DNA of 64,000 bases from Mugil cephalus (taxonomy: Eukaryota > Chordata > Actinopteri > Mugiliformes > Mugilidae). The notes under the pieces are model-generated. The model was not told where the DNA came from. It did no database searches and was given only the letters and a program-made list of their open reading frames with translations. Numbering within the stretch: position 1 is the first letter of the stretch; the number at the start of each line of letters is the position of its first letter. Positions 47,391 to 62,300 of this stretch are shown here, piece after piece. The stretch is from the NCBI RefSeq assembly GCF_022458985.1, contig NC_061783.1, positions 15,321,913 to 15,385,912 of the forward strand, read 5' to 3'. The position numbers and the translations under genes are program-made.

Positions 47391-50300
47391 TTAGTTCGCC
47401 CCCCAGTTGTAGCTGTTGTAGGCCGACTTGTTGATCTGAGACTTCTGTTGGATGGAGGCGTTCTGGCTGCGCTGTCCGGTGCCGGTCTGTCGGAACAGGA
47501 AGGACAAAGTTCAACACTGAGCCGTCGCTTTGTGCCCGATGTTTAATTAAATACTGTGCAGCTTTATGACACGCGTTAGGGTCATTTATGAGTTTTCAAC
47601 GGATCGACTCATCCCCTACATTTACCTATAGTCACATCTGTTAATGCACACTGTGTTTTCATCTCTTAGCGATTAAAGCTAAAGACATATGTCAAACACC
47701 ATCACCATGACGTCTTAACATGATCCACTGTAGCTTTTATTGCTTTTATAAAAGTGCATTGTTTTAATTTTGTTTTGCTTTGATGTTATTGCTTAAATTG
47801 AAGTTTCATCTGGCTAGAACCAAGCAGAATTTATATAATATTTATATCAGGTTTGTGTTTATTTGTAAGTCAATCGATTTAATATGCTTCTTATGATATT
47901 TGAATTTTGTTTGGATTTGATATCAGATGTCAAATTGTTATAAATGAGAATGCATTCCTCCCTTGTTGAAGGATATTATTTATGAATCATGTGTTAATTA
48001 GCCTGTTACAGACAGCCCTCCCTTGTTTGTCATGTCTGATCTGTGTGGTGCTGATGGACAGCTCCTTGAAAACTGGAATACTGAAGGTGCTGCAACATGT
48101 TACAGATGTTGTGTTAGTAACTATGGAGCTTCCAACATTCAGTCCTTTATGTTCAATCTTCAAAAAAAATGCATTATACATGGCCTCTGCAGAGAATTTT
48201 AGACTTGGACTCAAATAGGCTGTGAACCACTGTTATATTACTGTTATAACACTGTATATATTTGCATTTTCCCCTTTTAAATCCCCATGAAACAGGAAGT
48301 GAAGAGCCATTTCATACTGAACATTTTTAGTGTTTCCTGTAAGAAAAAAAGCCCAGTCAGCTCCAAAGGCCAAAGCAGTGAGAAGTCAGAAGTTAGAGCC
48401 CTGAACGAAAGCTTTTCATTGGACATAAACATAGCACACGCCCCCTAGTGCAGAATGAGTCACTGATATTTTTAAATCGGTTTTCAGGAAACTCTCCAAC
48501 ACCTTAGTTGTTCATGTTGATACTGGCATTTAAGTGACGTGTGTCAAAGACATAAAAACAAATAGGGGCTTTAAACAAACTGTTAGTGGCATCAGACGTC
48601 AATATTTCCAGAAGACTATAATGATGCTCTTAATTCAAATAAGGATCATTTTACCACTAAACTCTGTACCAGCTAATTTGCATCTGAGTGAAGTCATGGC
48701 GTCAGCTCTACCTGTCCGTCCTGCTGCAGGTGGTGGTGCAGAATCTGAGAGTGGGGTTGTTGGTGTGGTGCCAGGATGTGCATGAAGGGGGCCGGAGCGT
48801 ATCCGGCTGCGGCCGGGGGGTTGATGGGTCCGCCGCTCCCCAGCGCAGAGGGTAGGCTGAACGAAGCTGCTGGCGTCCCGGCGTGGAAACCCTGCTTCTC
48901 AAACGACTACAGGAGGAAACGGGTGCGGTCGTCACATTTTTTTTTTTTTTTAAATGGGTTTAAAGCTAAATTAGCCAGAATTAAATGTACAGATGATTTA
49001 CCTGTGTCTTTGTGTAAACAGACCCTGAAATATCTGGTACTCCCGTGTTGCTTGAGGTCACAGAGACTCCTGCAGAGACAGAGGAGACGAGACAAATGAG
49101 TCCAAAAACAGGTCATCTGAACACGCAAAGGGCATCAACCACGTGGTTATAATCGGATTCTAACCAGCATGACTGCCATTTGGTGAATTAACAACAATGA
49201 AATGAATAAAGATAATTAATTTATGAAGAGAAAAGTCCAAGCGCTTCAAAAACAAAATACTGAGAGAAATTCCCGTGTGTGGACATCTATGTCAGAACGA
49301 GTTCATAGATTAATTCAGCAGAATTTCTCTTTAGCGAGGACGGTGAAGAGAGGCCAGTTAGAAGAGACGAGAGGAAAGATGGTGTAGCAGAGTTATCAGC
49401 TCCAGTCAGCTGCAGCGGTTCAAGTCCCACTGTATCTGACTGTATCTGGCGGCCTCTGCTCCAATTGTTCTGGCAGACACTGGCCCCCTGTATCGCCATG
49501 GAGACGCAGAACAGGGACTACTCGTTTGCTGACCGAGACGGGACACCGTGCAACAAAAGCAAACTCACACTTTCAAGACTTCGATCGGATGCTGTTACCA
49601 GGACAAAATGTTAGCGGCGTTAATTTATCGGTGAAAAGGTTGTGAGGAAGAAGACTGAACACATGTAATAAATAAGCTCAGATCCTTTAGTAAGGTTCTT
49701 GTAGGCGGAAGACGCAGGATGAAGTTATCGTTTCCCCACAGGAAGGGACAGGCACAAGTGTAAACAACATATAATTATTCTATGCACTCTCATGTCATCA
49801 AGTCACTTTTCCAAGGTCGCACAGCAAGTATTTTTTTTTGGTCTTACGCGAAAACAACCTGAATATTTTTGGACTCCCGAAACACAAGACTCCCGACCAC
49901 ACTGCCTTGAAGTCTATGATAATTTATTGTGCACTTTTCAGCATGTTGTGACATTTTCAAGACCAAGTGAAAGCAAAACAACACTAATAAACACACCGAT
50001 ACTAAAAATAACCGTCAGCATTTATTGATTTCTGTGAATCTTGTCTCTCAGATATATATATATCCTCTTTATGCTACATTCACAACAGCAACAAAAAGGC
50101 AACAGATTACAAGTCATTTTCTCTCGTGACACAATCTCACGTCAACCAATCGTGTTTGTTTCACCAGTAATTTTTTTTTCTTTTAAAGATATATATATTA
50201 TATAAGACATGTGATGGATCACATTTCACTTTTAAACTTGTCACCAATAACACGTTGATCTGACTGTACTGTTGGTATCACTTCTACTTGGACAAGAGGC

Positions 50301-53300
50301 ATTTTAAAAAAGTGTCTGAACATATGCATCGCTGCGTTTTCTGCTTCACAGAACCACAAGACAATAGAAAACACTCCACTGGTGGCTGGTGCAGAAACAC
50401 TAATGATCAAACCCTGAAACAAACATATTTACGAGCCAGATTTGCTTCCATTCACGTTCCATGTGTAGTTTAGTGACACTCTTGCAGCATGTTTCAGTCA
50501 TTACATACACACACTCTTTGAGAGCACAGCGTTATTTAGTGGATATGTCGTCGCCCTTTCTTTCCTACGTCCCTCATAGGACAGTCAACTCTGGAGACGG
50601 ACATACCAGCAATGATAACATGAGAGAAGAGCAAGCGACACAGAGGAAACATGGGAGAACATCAACCAGAGTAACTCATAATCAGTTTGCAGCAGAAATG
50701 ATTGTTAGACCCTGCAACGTTTTTGACTGTAAACCCGATAAATACCTAATAATTTAAATATGAAAGTTAAGTTGATGATGAGTTACCCTGGGAAAAAAAA
50801 AAAACAGGTAACAGAAAGAATGGCAAACAATGCTTTTCAGAGAGGCAGATTGCACTAGACTGTCTAAAAGCATAGTGTGACGGGTCTTCCCACAGGCACA
50901 GCTCATCAGCAATGAGGCAAAGGAACGAGAGCAAAGAGGGGGAAGAAGGATGGTTGGTGACACAAGGAGGAAGACGGGAGGGACAGGGTTTTTTTGTTTT
51001 GTTTTTTTTTTTTCTCGGCGTTTTAATTTGGCATGTGGCGGCACTCACCGACTCCAGGCCCGGTGACAGAGCTGGCTGGCTTGTTTTGTGCAGAAGCGGC
51101 AGCGGCCACGGCAGTGCCGTATCCGCCCTTACAGAAATCCCCACTCCCTGAAGCCTGGCCCACATCCTCATAGCCTGCAACAGTCAGACACACAGCCGCA
51201 GCCCACAGCGTTAGACACACCAGGCAGGGGAAGCAGACCCGCCTCAGATAGCATTTGCAAATAATTCGTAGCGTTCGTTTGAGGTTGTGCCACGCGGACA
51301 GGTTTGACCAAATTGTGACAATACCGATGGTGTCGAGTTCGTGCAATTATCTGAACTCTGACACCAAGCGCATCGTCCGTGTGGCAGAGCTTGTCTGTCC
51401 GGTGCAACAAGCAGGTCAGAATCAACGCCATTCACTTCATTTGCAAGTACTATTTGACCCAAGTCTGAGGGAGGAGGTGAGGGAAGTGAGGGGCAGGCAG
51501 GGCGTGTGTGTGGGAGGGGGTGGAGAGTGAGCTTGAGTCGGGTGATGGCAGAAAGCAGCAGATGGTGCAGCTTAGAACAAGTAGGTGTCACACGTGTTCG
51601 TGTCCCAAGGTGGATACTGAGTGATGAATGGAGTGTGAAGATAAACTACAGCATTACTGACAAAATAAAATAAAAAAAACAAAGAATATAAAGTGAAGGC
51701 CGCTGGAAAAAATATGAAACTGCTGAAAGAATATGGGCTCGAACGAGAGTCATAGTAAGAAATATGAGAAGATGATGGTTTGATGTGTTTATGGTGAAGC
51801 TGTGTGCAGGAGATGTGGTCGATGGTAAAGCCCTGGGGCAAAATCCCCTTTCTGAAATGAGCAAAGCAAGCCATGGAAGACAGCAGGAAACCAATGATCT
51901 CTAAGCCCTCTGGTTTTAAACTGGTGCAGCCAGTGCCACTGCTCAAGCCCCTTTTCTCTTTCCGGTTCCCATAAAAATTACCATAAACCATTTAATAAAA
52001 GTGACATTAGATATTTTCTCGTTCGTATAAAAACAGGCCCATTAGCGACGCATGTTCCTTAACGCGGTTTTCAACTTACAAATAAGATGCACTTCTAGTT
52101 CCTTAGCTGGACGGGAATGTTTCATAAAACCATGAACAACTGTCTTGTCACAAGCATAACAAATGCCATAACACAAGCACCATGTTTATGCTTGCAGATG
52201 CCGCAGCGCTCAAATGAAATATGCACTCCACAACCAAGAAAATCTATGGGCTCGTTGTGTGAATCAACACTTAGTTATCGGTATGCAAGTATACGGAGCG
52301 GGACCTGCATGACCCTCTAAACATGCCGTTACAACACTGTTTAGTCCCTCACCAGTGCTGTATCCATGGGAACCGTAGCCACTAGCCTGCTGGAAGGGTG
52401 TGGCAGATGCATTGACGCCGACATTCACACCGTGCTGTTTTGACGAGGTAGGAGCCACCTAGATGAAAACAAAGCCAGGTATGTGTTGTAGTTGAGTCAG
52501 CAAGACGAAAAGGCAAACAAAAAAAATCTTAAAATGATCTTAAAATTACTGAAAAAACATCTTGTATTCTAAAGGAACAATAACACGCGATAATCTGGTC
52601 CATACCTACCTATTTTCCTTGGCATAGTTTAATGTTTGCGTTTAGAGCAGGACAATAATCAAACACAGCAAAATTATCTGGCTTGTGGAGACAAGTTTTC
52701 TCACCGGAAACACAGCAGGTCCGTACTGGAAGGTATTGGGCAGGCCTGGCATGCCAGTGTAATATGGGAGGCTTGTGTAGCTGTAGCCAGGCGGCAGCGC
52801 GGGGTTGAGGAAGGGCTGCTGTGTCGTGTGATGCGTCTGGGTCTGATTCTGTTGCGTCTGGGCTAACGTGGTGGCCGGAGCCGGGGAGGATGCATCGCCT
52901 CGACCGAACTTCGATAAGTCACCTGCAAACGACGTGAATAAACGTAAGAAAAAGAATCTGTGCCATTTCTAAAAGGTCCTTGAACAAGTCGTGTTGGAAA
53001 ATTCTCCGCTAATCACCAGAAATGGCTCTCAGTGCATTCCTACTAAATCTGTGAGGATTATTATATAAATTCAGTCCACATTAATAGCTACAAAGCTTGT
53101 TCCAAAGAGTATTTTTAATAGCCTCGGTTGTTTGAAGATGGCTCACCAGAGTAAGGGTTGCTCGTCAGGCTGCCCTCTCTGCCAGTCAGTGCTGTCGTGG
53201 GAGTTGCAAACGGGATGCTGTAATAATCCTGGGAGAGAAAAATATGATATTACTACAAAAAAAAATAAATTAAAAAGCTATAATATAGCTTAGTATGACT

Positions 53301-56300
53301 GTGGCTTATGTTTTTCTTTCTTGGAGAAATTACACTCACCAGCGGTATTCTTGTCTGCAGCATCTGTAGGTCGTCATAGCCGTACACCTGAGGCTGAGAT
53401 TTACCAAGAAATTGTTATAAGACAATTACAAGGAAAAAAAAAAAAAAAAAAAAAACCTTTAAAGAACAGATATAAATTCTACTTTGGCCAGAACTTACAG
53501 GGTAGGCGTGCAGTAGTCCAGGGGCCACGATGTATGGGTTGGGCAGTAGAGGGGGCACTCCGGGTGGCAGGTTTGGAGGTGCTTTCCCTGTGTGTACAGA
53601 ACCAAAGGTTAAATAAATAAAATGCTTTTATTGGTCCAACAAGTTAACCACCTCTAAACAATGCCACTCCCAGCCTGTCCGTACACACTACTGTCTGACT
53701 TGTACATGAAAAGGATTGAACCACATTTCCAGCTCACAAGGACAGACCGACTGCATCAGTCCCAGAGCTACAAATTTCTCTGGGAGCTGCATCGTAAAGG
53801 ACAAGTCTGCATTATATCACATGACAAACTGAGCGCTGGCACAGGGAGCAGGAAAGAAAACTAATTTAACGCGTGTATGCATGACACAGAAACAAAAGGA
53901 AAACACTTCAGAGGAACAAATAAACCATCAACTAGATGAGTCAATCAGGGGAAACCAAACCGGAGAAGGTGAGGAAGTGGAAAGCAAGTCAGTCAAGACG
54001 AGTCCAAACATTGCCCACATGCCAAACAGTCTGTCTTTTGTTTGTCAGCATTTCATTTCAAAGACAAAGGTTGCACAGCTGTATATCGCACTGTAACCGC
54101 AGAGCCTTTAAAGTGCACAGGGTTAGAGGAAGTAATGAATTGTCATCAAAACATCAATATATCTTTGATCAGTACGACGCAAACTGAGGGACTCATTTTA
54201 ACCGGCTACACCACAAAATTACCAAACCTAAGGCCAACTCAAGGGCAATGCGTCTTGCATGCTGAGACACAGTTTAAAGTAGGTCAGCCACACAATTTGA
54301 TGGGCCACAAAATTTATACATTCGCAAAGTCAACTGATGACTGAAACACACACACACACACACAAAGCAGTGATATATTTGCGCTTGTGTCGTCTAACCT
54401 GAGGATGCTGCAGAGCTGCGTGCCGACGAGGAAGTTGCCGAAGAGGGAATGTTTGAGGTCGTCGCGGAGACTGAAATGGTGGCGGCGGCTGCTGCTGCAG
54501 CCGGGCCCCCCATGGAGGCAGGGTTGAGCCCCATGGCTGCCAGGCTGCTGACGGCACTCAGACCGGAGGGAGCCGAGACCGTGGCGGAGCCCACCGAGGA
54601 GGCCTGAGGAGCCCCCAGGGACACCTGGGCAGCAGCCACGGAGGAAGAGGAGGAGGGGACAGATGAAGACGGTACGGCAGAGACGGAGGAAGGGAAGGAT
54701 GACGAGTGGAGGCTCGAGTCACCGTCTACACCGGGGTGCTGCAGAGATGAGAGGAAGAATGCGGTTGAAATGGATGAGATTACATTTCCATTAGAGTGAA
54801 TGAACATCTAATGTGTCCATCTATTGCCACAGGAAATGCATCTTTAAAAAACAGTCAAAGAGGATGCTATTGAGCAACTCTTTTTTTTTCTTTCAATCCC
54901 GCCATAAAAAAAAAACAAACTGTGGTTTCTAGATTCACATGAAAAAAAAGAGAGCTCACCATTAAGCTTGAGTTGGATGTTCGGACTGAAGGAGCGAGGC
55001 TGCTCTGTTGTGATGGGTGAGAGCTGTAGAGAAAGAGGAAGATTCACACATTTCAGTCGACACCAGATCACATTTACTGCGTGACATAAAAGGTCACGAC
55101 CTAAGATAGTACAAGTGGTGTAAAAAGTTTAGCTGCGTCTCACTTGTTGTGTTGAGGAGGGGGCATGGTGCTAGGAGGCAGGTCTTCATTGTGCCCCAGA
55201 GCGCTAAGGGACGACTGGTTGGATGTTGTCAACAAGGAGGCGGGGCCTGAGCCGCTGTCCGCCAACGTGCCCATGCTGGAGACGGATGCTGGCGTGACTG
55301 AATCAGAGGCCGGCTTGACTGACACTGCAGAGCCTGCTGCAGCTGGAGAGGGAGAGAGAACGACTTCAAGCATAAATTCCACAATGTAATGATATGAAAG
55401 TGTTTGTAGCAAATGTCAATTTCAGCAACACTTCACAGAAAGAAAAGGAGCGAGTGAATTAAGACGCATACCTTCCACAGATTGCGTTGCTTGTATTGAA
55501 CTGAAGCCATTCTGTAAAACCAACAATGAAGGTGAGCTCACAGGTTTCTATGGAAACAGGCCATTGATAAAAAAAAAAGTTGAGGGCTTTCTGCCTCTTA
55601 GAAACCGTTGCCAAGAAGCTTGTTTGATGTGCACAGCATTTTAACTAGAGCTAAGGTTCGCCGCCAGTCAAGCAATACAATCTACACAACCCAATAAAAA
55701 AAAAAGAAAAAAAAAAAGAATGTGAAACAATGATATGGTGCTATCAAATAACAAGCACTTATTTATTTTAACGGGCTGTCCACACTGGCCCCTCCTACAA
55801 GCACAGCTCATTTAAAGCATTCGGCCTTACCTTGGGCTGCATGTCCTTCTGAGGGGAGGAGGAGACCGAAGGAGGGTAACGTCGTGTCTGAGATGCTCTC
55901 TGATCGTACAGGTCCATCTGGCTGGAGTTGGAAAGAGATGGAGTCGACTCACTGCAGATTACAATGAAATTGAAAGTCCCGAGTTTGACTGTGTTCAACT
56001 AGCGGCTCTAACTTATTCATAATTATAATTCAAATGCCCTTTTAAAAACTAGAAGATGCAATTAAGCCAATCGTTACAACCTATTACTTCTAACAGATGC
56101 CACATATCATACTTATCATGTACTATTCACTGGGAGGATTTAGGTTGTTTGATGTTAGATGTGCGTTTGAGGACGTACGAACCTGCTGGGGCTTGTGTAG
56201 AGGCTGTTCGGGACCTGGTTGACCGGTGGCGCAGTGGTAGGAGTGGACTCGTACTCTGGCAGCACTGGTTCTGACCCAAACTGCAGCGCTCCGAACTGGA

Positions 56301-59300
56301 GGTTGAGGCCTGAGATGTCTGTAGAGCCAGGCATCTCCACCGCCATTGCTGGAATCTGAGGAAGATCGGGGGCATTTTTGCACTGATATGATCAAACCAT
56401 ATTACTTGGGTCCCAATGTAACACTGAAATCAATCATGCTCATAATCTGTCACATCCTACAGTGTATCTTTCTTATCAAGGGTTGAGCAATTCAAGACTT
56501 TTCAAAACACTCTCCATCCAGGGATAATTTTAATCTGAGTGTTACCTTGGTTGTAATGGAGGTCCTCTTCTTCTGCTGCTTAAGTTTGTGTTGCTGCAAA
56601 GGCAGCGGACTTGAACCCTGGGCATCCGAGGAACTCGGGGAAACTTGCTGACCTATAGAATGGACTCCCGTCATTTTGGGGAGGGAGGAAGCAGGCGGAG
56701 GAACTGCATGGGGTGAGGATGTGGGTTGTTGCGGTAAGGAAGAAGAAGATGACGAGGAAGGAGGCAGGCCTTTGTCCTGCAGGAAAACATCCAACATGGA
56801 CGAGGTTGACGTGGCGGCCTGGTAGGGCTGCCGCTTTGTAAAGGGCGTGTGGATCGCAGACTCCTGCTGAGTCTTCATGTCTGGACAGTGGTGAGGGAGA
56901 GCGGTTCGAGTTTAGAAGGCTTGTTCAGATTGTTTCACACTGGAAATTATTATTATTAAATATATTACACAATATTAGCATAGGGTGTTGTCTCACCATA
57001 TTGTCCCAGTGACGTGTCCCAGGATGAAGGAGTTGTGTTGGGAGGTCCAGTCTGGGAGTGTTGGGCTGCCAGCTGGGCCAGTGCCTGGGCTGTTTTGTAC
57101 TGCTCCAGGAACTGGGAGCCAGTGGTCCCTGTGGTAGCTTTAGGGTCCCCCACTTCCCCAAAACCCTTGCCCAGCATGCTAACCTGCAACGTTCATAACA
57201 CATTGTTATCACAAATAATGAAATATATTGGTTTTATATTAGTTATAATGACATGCATCAACCCATAATGACCTCATGTGAATTGTTTTTTTTTTTTTAA
57301 GGTGTTCTTACCATGCTGTGCTGGGTGTAAGGGGTGCTGGAGGATGTTTGGGAGAGTGGCACCCCTTGCTTGGAGTTGCTGAAAACCAGTGATTGGGACA
57401 AGGAAGGGGGTTGGGTGGCCTCCATGGGGGCGTTTTCTGTCTCTGAGGAGGAAGACGGTGGTGTCTTCCCCAGGAGCACCGCAAGGTCAATCCTACAGCG
57501 AGGAAGAAATATTAGGTATGAATGTCTGTGCTGTGTCTACTAAACATGCACATTATTGTCTTGACTCTAAGTGCCCCTTTTCCTTTGCCTCAATACTCTG
57601 CAAAAGAAATAAATCTACATATCGTAGATGCTTGAACCAGTATATTTGCTTTCACACCTCTGTCCTTTGGTGATGGTGACATTCTCTTGAGGAAGAGGCA
57701 TGGACGCCACACTGGAAGCTGTGAATATCTTGGTCTCCGAAAGCTGGAGGAGGAAGATGGAAAGAAGTTATATTTGGCAGTACAAAAGTAAACATCCACA
57801 AACTAAAAAGTCTCCATCTCCAGTCCTCCATTAGTGTTGCCGCACTTAACTCTGTTAGGGCTCAATTTATTCTTTAGAAGTGCTCAAAGCACCTAATATT
57901 TGGAACATGTGCACGACGTTAAGCCCTGAAACACTCACATCTTCATTCCAGTCCTCAGTGCCCCACTCCTCTGTGGCAGATCTCCAAGCACCTGTGAGAA
58001 AGAGAAACAGTTTGATACTATAATGTTGGAAAAAGAGTGGTTCAAGCAGAATGAGGAATGCATTAGAAAACAAGAGGGACTTAAAGGCAGGCTTACCAGG
58101 AGCAGAGTCAAACTTGGGTGGGTAATTTGTTCCCTCTCCTGCAGAGTATTCCATCCCTGGAAATGGAGACAAAGGTGAGGATATCATAGCTAATGTAGTG
58201 TAAAGTCCCATCGATGGACGGACGTAAAGACATAAAGATGTGATATGACTAGGATCCAGGTATTTCTAAACCTCGCACATCAACAAGAAAAGCTTCCACA
58301 CTAGGCTTCAAAAAGAGAATTTCCTTTGAACCTCAGCAAATCGCCCTTTCATCTTTACTGCAGGAGCTTCTTCGGGGTTGCTGAACGCGATTTGTAAAAT
58401 TGTTTGGACGGTAAACAGATACGGAACTGATAAAATTACCTCCTCTTATGAGAGGGCAACCTTTCCTAATAAATTAACTTACTAGCTCCCTCCTCTAGCT
58501 CCATGTTTCCTGTGTTGTTCCAGGTACTGCCCCCTCCGTAGTTTTCTTCTGTCTGGGTCGGCTCCGCGTAGTCGGCAGGGTTGAACGTCCTGGGAAAGAC
58601 AGGGGTAAGAGTTGAGAACTCAATCCATGTGCACACCGTTCCCAAAACAGCTGAAGGGGTGTCAGCACACTATCAAGTCACAGCTGGATGCCTGCAAATA
58701 TTTTTTAAAGGGTTAAGCAGAAGCAGATCCCCATTCAGTATTTAATGGGGTTTAAACCACCACAGATTGAGCAATTTTTTTTTTTTTTGCACATTGAACT
58801 ATGGACAGTCTGAATATATCCACAAGACAGCTGTCATTTTTACTTGACTAGACACTTCAAAAAAAATGAATAACTGGGGTGGCAGCAGGAAAACAGAAGA
58901 GGAAAACACAAGAAAGTTAAGCTGGGCTCAGACTACGTGGGCTTTGGGCTGATTTATCCCCTGATTCACCCCTGTTGAGAGTCAGAGGAGAAATCATTTT
59001 GTTACCTCTGTGACTGATGTTTGGCCAAGATTATTTGGAAATGTGAAGAGTTTACAGATCTGGTCTTAACTCCTCCAAATGGCTCGGAGGCTTATCTGGG
59101 CCGCCTTGATTATTATCAGGCGTGTTCTAGTAGAAAATTGTTGCGACACTGTCGATTTCATTTGCATCTGCTTCCCAAGTCTTGCAATGTGTGTGTGTGT
59201 GTGTGTGTGTAAATTAGAGATTAGAGAGCAGAATATGTTTGAGGTTTAACCTTTAGTGGATGAGTGAGTCTGAGCCCAGCTTCAGGAGAAATCATTACTC

Positions 59301-62300
59301 TTCAACAGTTTATACAATTCAAAGGAGGACGACCAAGCCTCTACATACAGTTTTTGTAGTTTCTCAATGACTCTTTCCCGGTACGGCATGTCTCTCATTA
59401 ATTTGACACATCCGTGTATGCTGGGAAAATTACAGCTGGTGCAACCTAGCAACATGATCAAGTGCAAGACTTTTTCTTTTGAGTCTAGTCAAGGCAAGCA
59501 GCTTTCATTATTTATCTAAAGATCGTTCCTGTGGAAATCTAGATGCATTAATGGCTTGCGTGAACAGATTTAAAGCTAAATTTTAATAAGGTCGTTTCCA
59601 TTTCACATTGTATTCATAGAAGGAGGCATAACATGTTCTGTTTGGATAATGTCTTGTATTACACATCATCCTGTTTAATGGACCTGAAGAGTCTCCCTAC
59701 AGAAAGCAAGAATAAGACACACCAGAGGCGATGCACTCACCTCTCACCTCCTGCAATATCATATCTGGACCCCTTATCAATCTGGCTTTAGAGGAAAAAT
59801 AATGGCAACAATTACAATAGGAACAACAAAATAAAAGGAGAAGATAAATCTTTTGTTTTTCACACCACAATCCAGAGCAGCAGCATAAGCAAAATACCGT
59901 CGAGCTGCCGATGCCAGGACTGAAACAACCACTCTACACTCACTCTATGATGCAAAGCAAGCCAGTGTGCTTTTAGTCATGGTAGATCAATACCAAGTCC
60001 AAGAACCCCGGCACACCAGAAGAATAGGCTACACAATGCAGCCACAAAATCTGTTGCAAGATGATAGCGGCTATGCAAGAGTATATGCAGCAAGTCTTTT
60101 CATTAAAGCAGTTTGTGCTGGAAAAACCCCTCAGAATTTCCAACTTTTAAATAAAACTAAAGTCTATTTTCTTTTATTGTTATTTTCTTCAAGCCTGAAT
60201 CAACCTAAACCTGATGTTCACAAGAACCTCATTCTCCATCAGAGGCAAACTAACCCTCTTACAAACATTTTGTGCAGCTGATTTTTTCCCCCCCAAGTCG
60301 AAATAATAGGAACATATGGAGAGCAAAGTGGAGTAATCTCACTCACAGCTTCTTTCGTGCAAACACAAGTAGAGAATTGAAATACAAAGCCGTCTAACGG
60401 TTTTCTTAACGAGGCACCACTGTAGAGGTGCAAACAAAAAGGCTGGATGAAGTCACGATCTCTCGTTCTGCCACCAGGTTACACCAGCTATACAACCAGT
60501 CTGAATATACCACAATACAGATGTGGACTTCCGGTGTAGGTGCAGCGAAGAGGTAATAACTTTGCTTTTCTGGCCATGCTTAGTGACACATGTAGCATCC
60601 GTTTATGCCTATCTGGATTTCCTGACCAGACTAATTACCAAATACTCATTCCTCCTACTGGCTACTGAAGGAAAGCACGAGTCTGTGTGGGATTTGTGGC
60701 AACAGGAGTTCTTTTCCATGCGCAAACTACGATTAAAAGAAAATCCCCTTTGAAATAATATCACGTGTCGGGCTAAAAACCTTCATATTCAATTCATTTG
60801 AGAAATTCTCTTCAATCATTTAATTCTTTTGAGGTTTTGTTCCAACTCTGAAACAAATCTCTTTGATCAGTAATGAAGTGTGATACTCATTTCCTTCCAG
60901 AGCTCACGGCTTTCATGCTAAAGCTCTAAACATGTGTACGGGAGGTTAACAGCATTAGACGCCTTAGCATCATCTTAAAACCATAAAATACCAGTAAAAC
61001 ATATCACACACACACACATCCTAACCTGACCACTATCATCGCATCGCATAGAAATAAACTGATTAAAGACCGAATCTTCTTGAAGCCTGATTCCTACAAA
61101 GCCGTGTTTGCTCCTTTAAGTCACTGCGTTAAATCGACACCAAGCTGGAAACTGTGTGTGCCAGCAACAAGAAGCAAAAGCAATAACAGAGCGGCTGAAT
61201 GGGGGGGGGGGGGGGGGGGGGGGGGGGTGGTGGGAGGTGGGGGTAAGGTAACATGAAAACATCTCGATAGCACAGCATATGCCTGCGAGTGGGAAGCCTC
61301 GACGCTAAATTTCATAAGAAAACCCTATTAGTCAAAGTCAAACACTGCCACAGTGAAACAAACACATCTGAAACTACAGGGAATGTTTACAGGACCAGAG
61401 GACATCAAAAGCTTATACAAGCTTACTGTTTGCACCACCACTTCAACAAACATCTCATAGGGAAGCTCTTAAGTTAGTAGTGCCTCTGTGTACAGAAGAT
61501 GTTAGTGGTATTATTACCATAGCACTGAAGTACACATTCAATATTTTTGATTTAATGATGAAAATTGGATTCAGACTTCTCTGAGGAGGAAGCCACTCAG
61601 ACTAACATTACTAGTAAAAGCCACTTTATATATCGCATACGCTACTTCAGCAGAACCACAACCAAATTTAACCTCTGCAGGGTAACGTCACGCTTACACC
61701 TGACTGCTAATCAAATCCAGGAAATTTCTTCTTATGACAACTCAAATCCTACATCAGCGATTGACGGCGACAGTAAAAGAACAATGAAATTAGTCAAGAG
61801 TGCCATCAAAAGTTGAGAGAAAAATTACTTCCTCTGTTATGACACTTGACTGTCAGCATAAAAAGCTAACCCGTCAACTGACATGCTATTAGCTGCACTC
61901 GTGTGCGTACACACAGAATCTGATCCACAGAACAGGCAAAACACAGCCCAGGGCCAGAGAGCACAGACTGTAAACTTAAGCAGTTGGATTTCTGGTGCCC
62001 CTTTTTAATGGCTCAATCCAAATTTCAGTCTAAATAAAATGTTTAGACGCTGCATTCTTTGAGATATTCAACCCACGCTGTTCCGTCCAATTGGCTGTCA
62101 TATGTCCTCCCTCCCCTGGATTAAAGCTTAACAATAGACTGGGGGTCCTGCTCTCTGGTGACCATGGCAACAGGTAAAAGTGGAACAAAAGGCCCTCTGG
62201 ATTTAGGCAACGCAGGTATTCCCTTACCCCATGCCCTGCGCCGAAAATCTGCCTCCTCGCCGTCCAGATACTCCTGAGGAGACAACCAGAGGTAACTCAA

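Larger units (their letters stand above)
58590..62227 (-). other. Large ubap2l intron, no other gene seen
   Basis: This 3.6-kb intron separates the RGG exons from the TFNPADYAEP exon. Apart from the inverted-repeat element and the G-run it shows no recognisable coding exon. The phase (GG then G) across it is complete, so no missing exon is required. Confidence 0.6.

Noticed and set aside
59282-59467. 61-codon minus-strand open frame beside the inverted-repeat element
   Set aside because: Ordinary-looking residues but no recognisable domain, and too short to call; mentioned only as possible nested-element remains.
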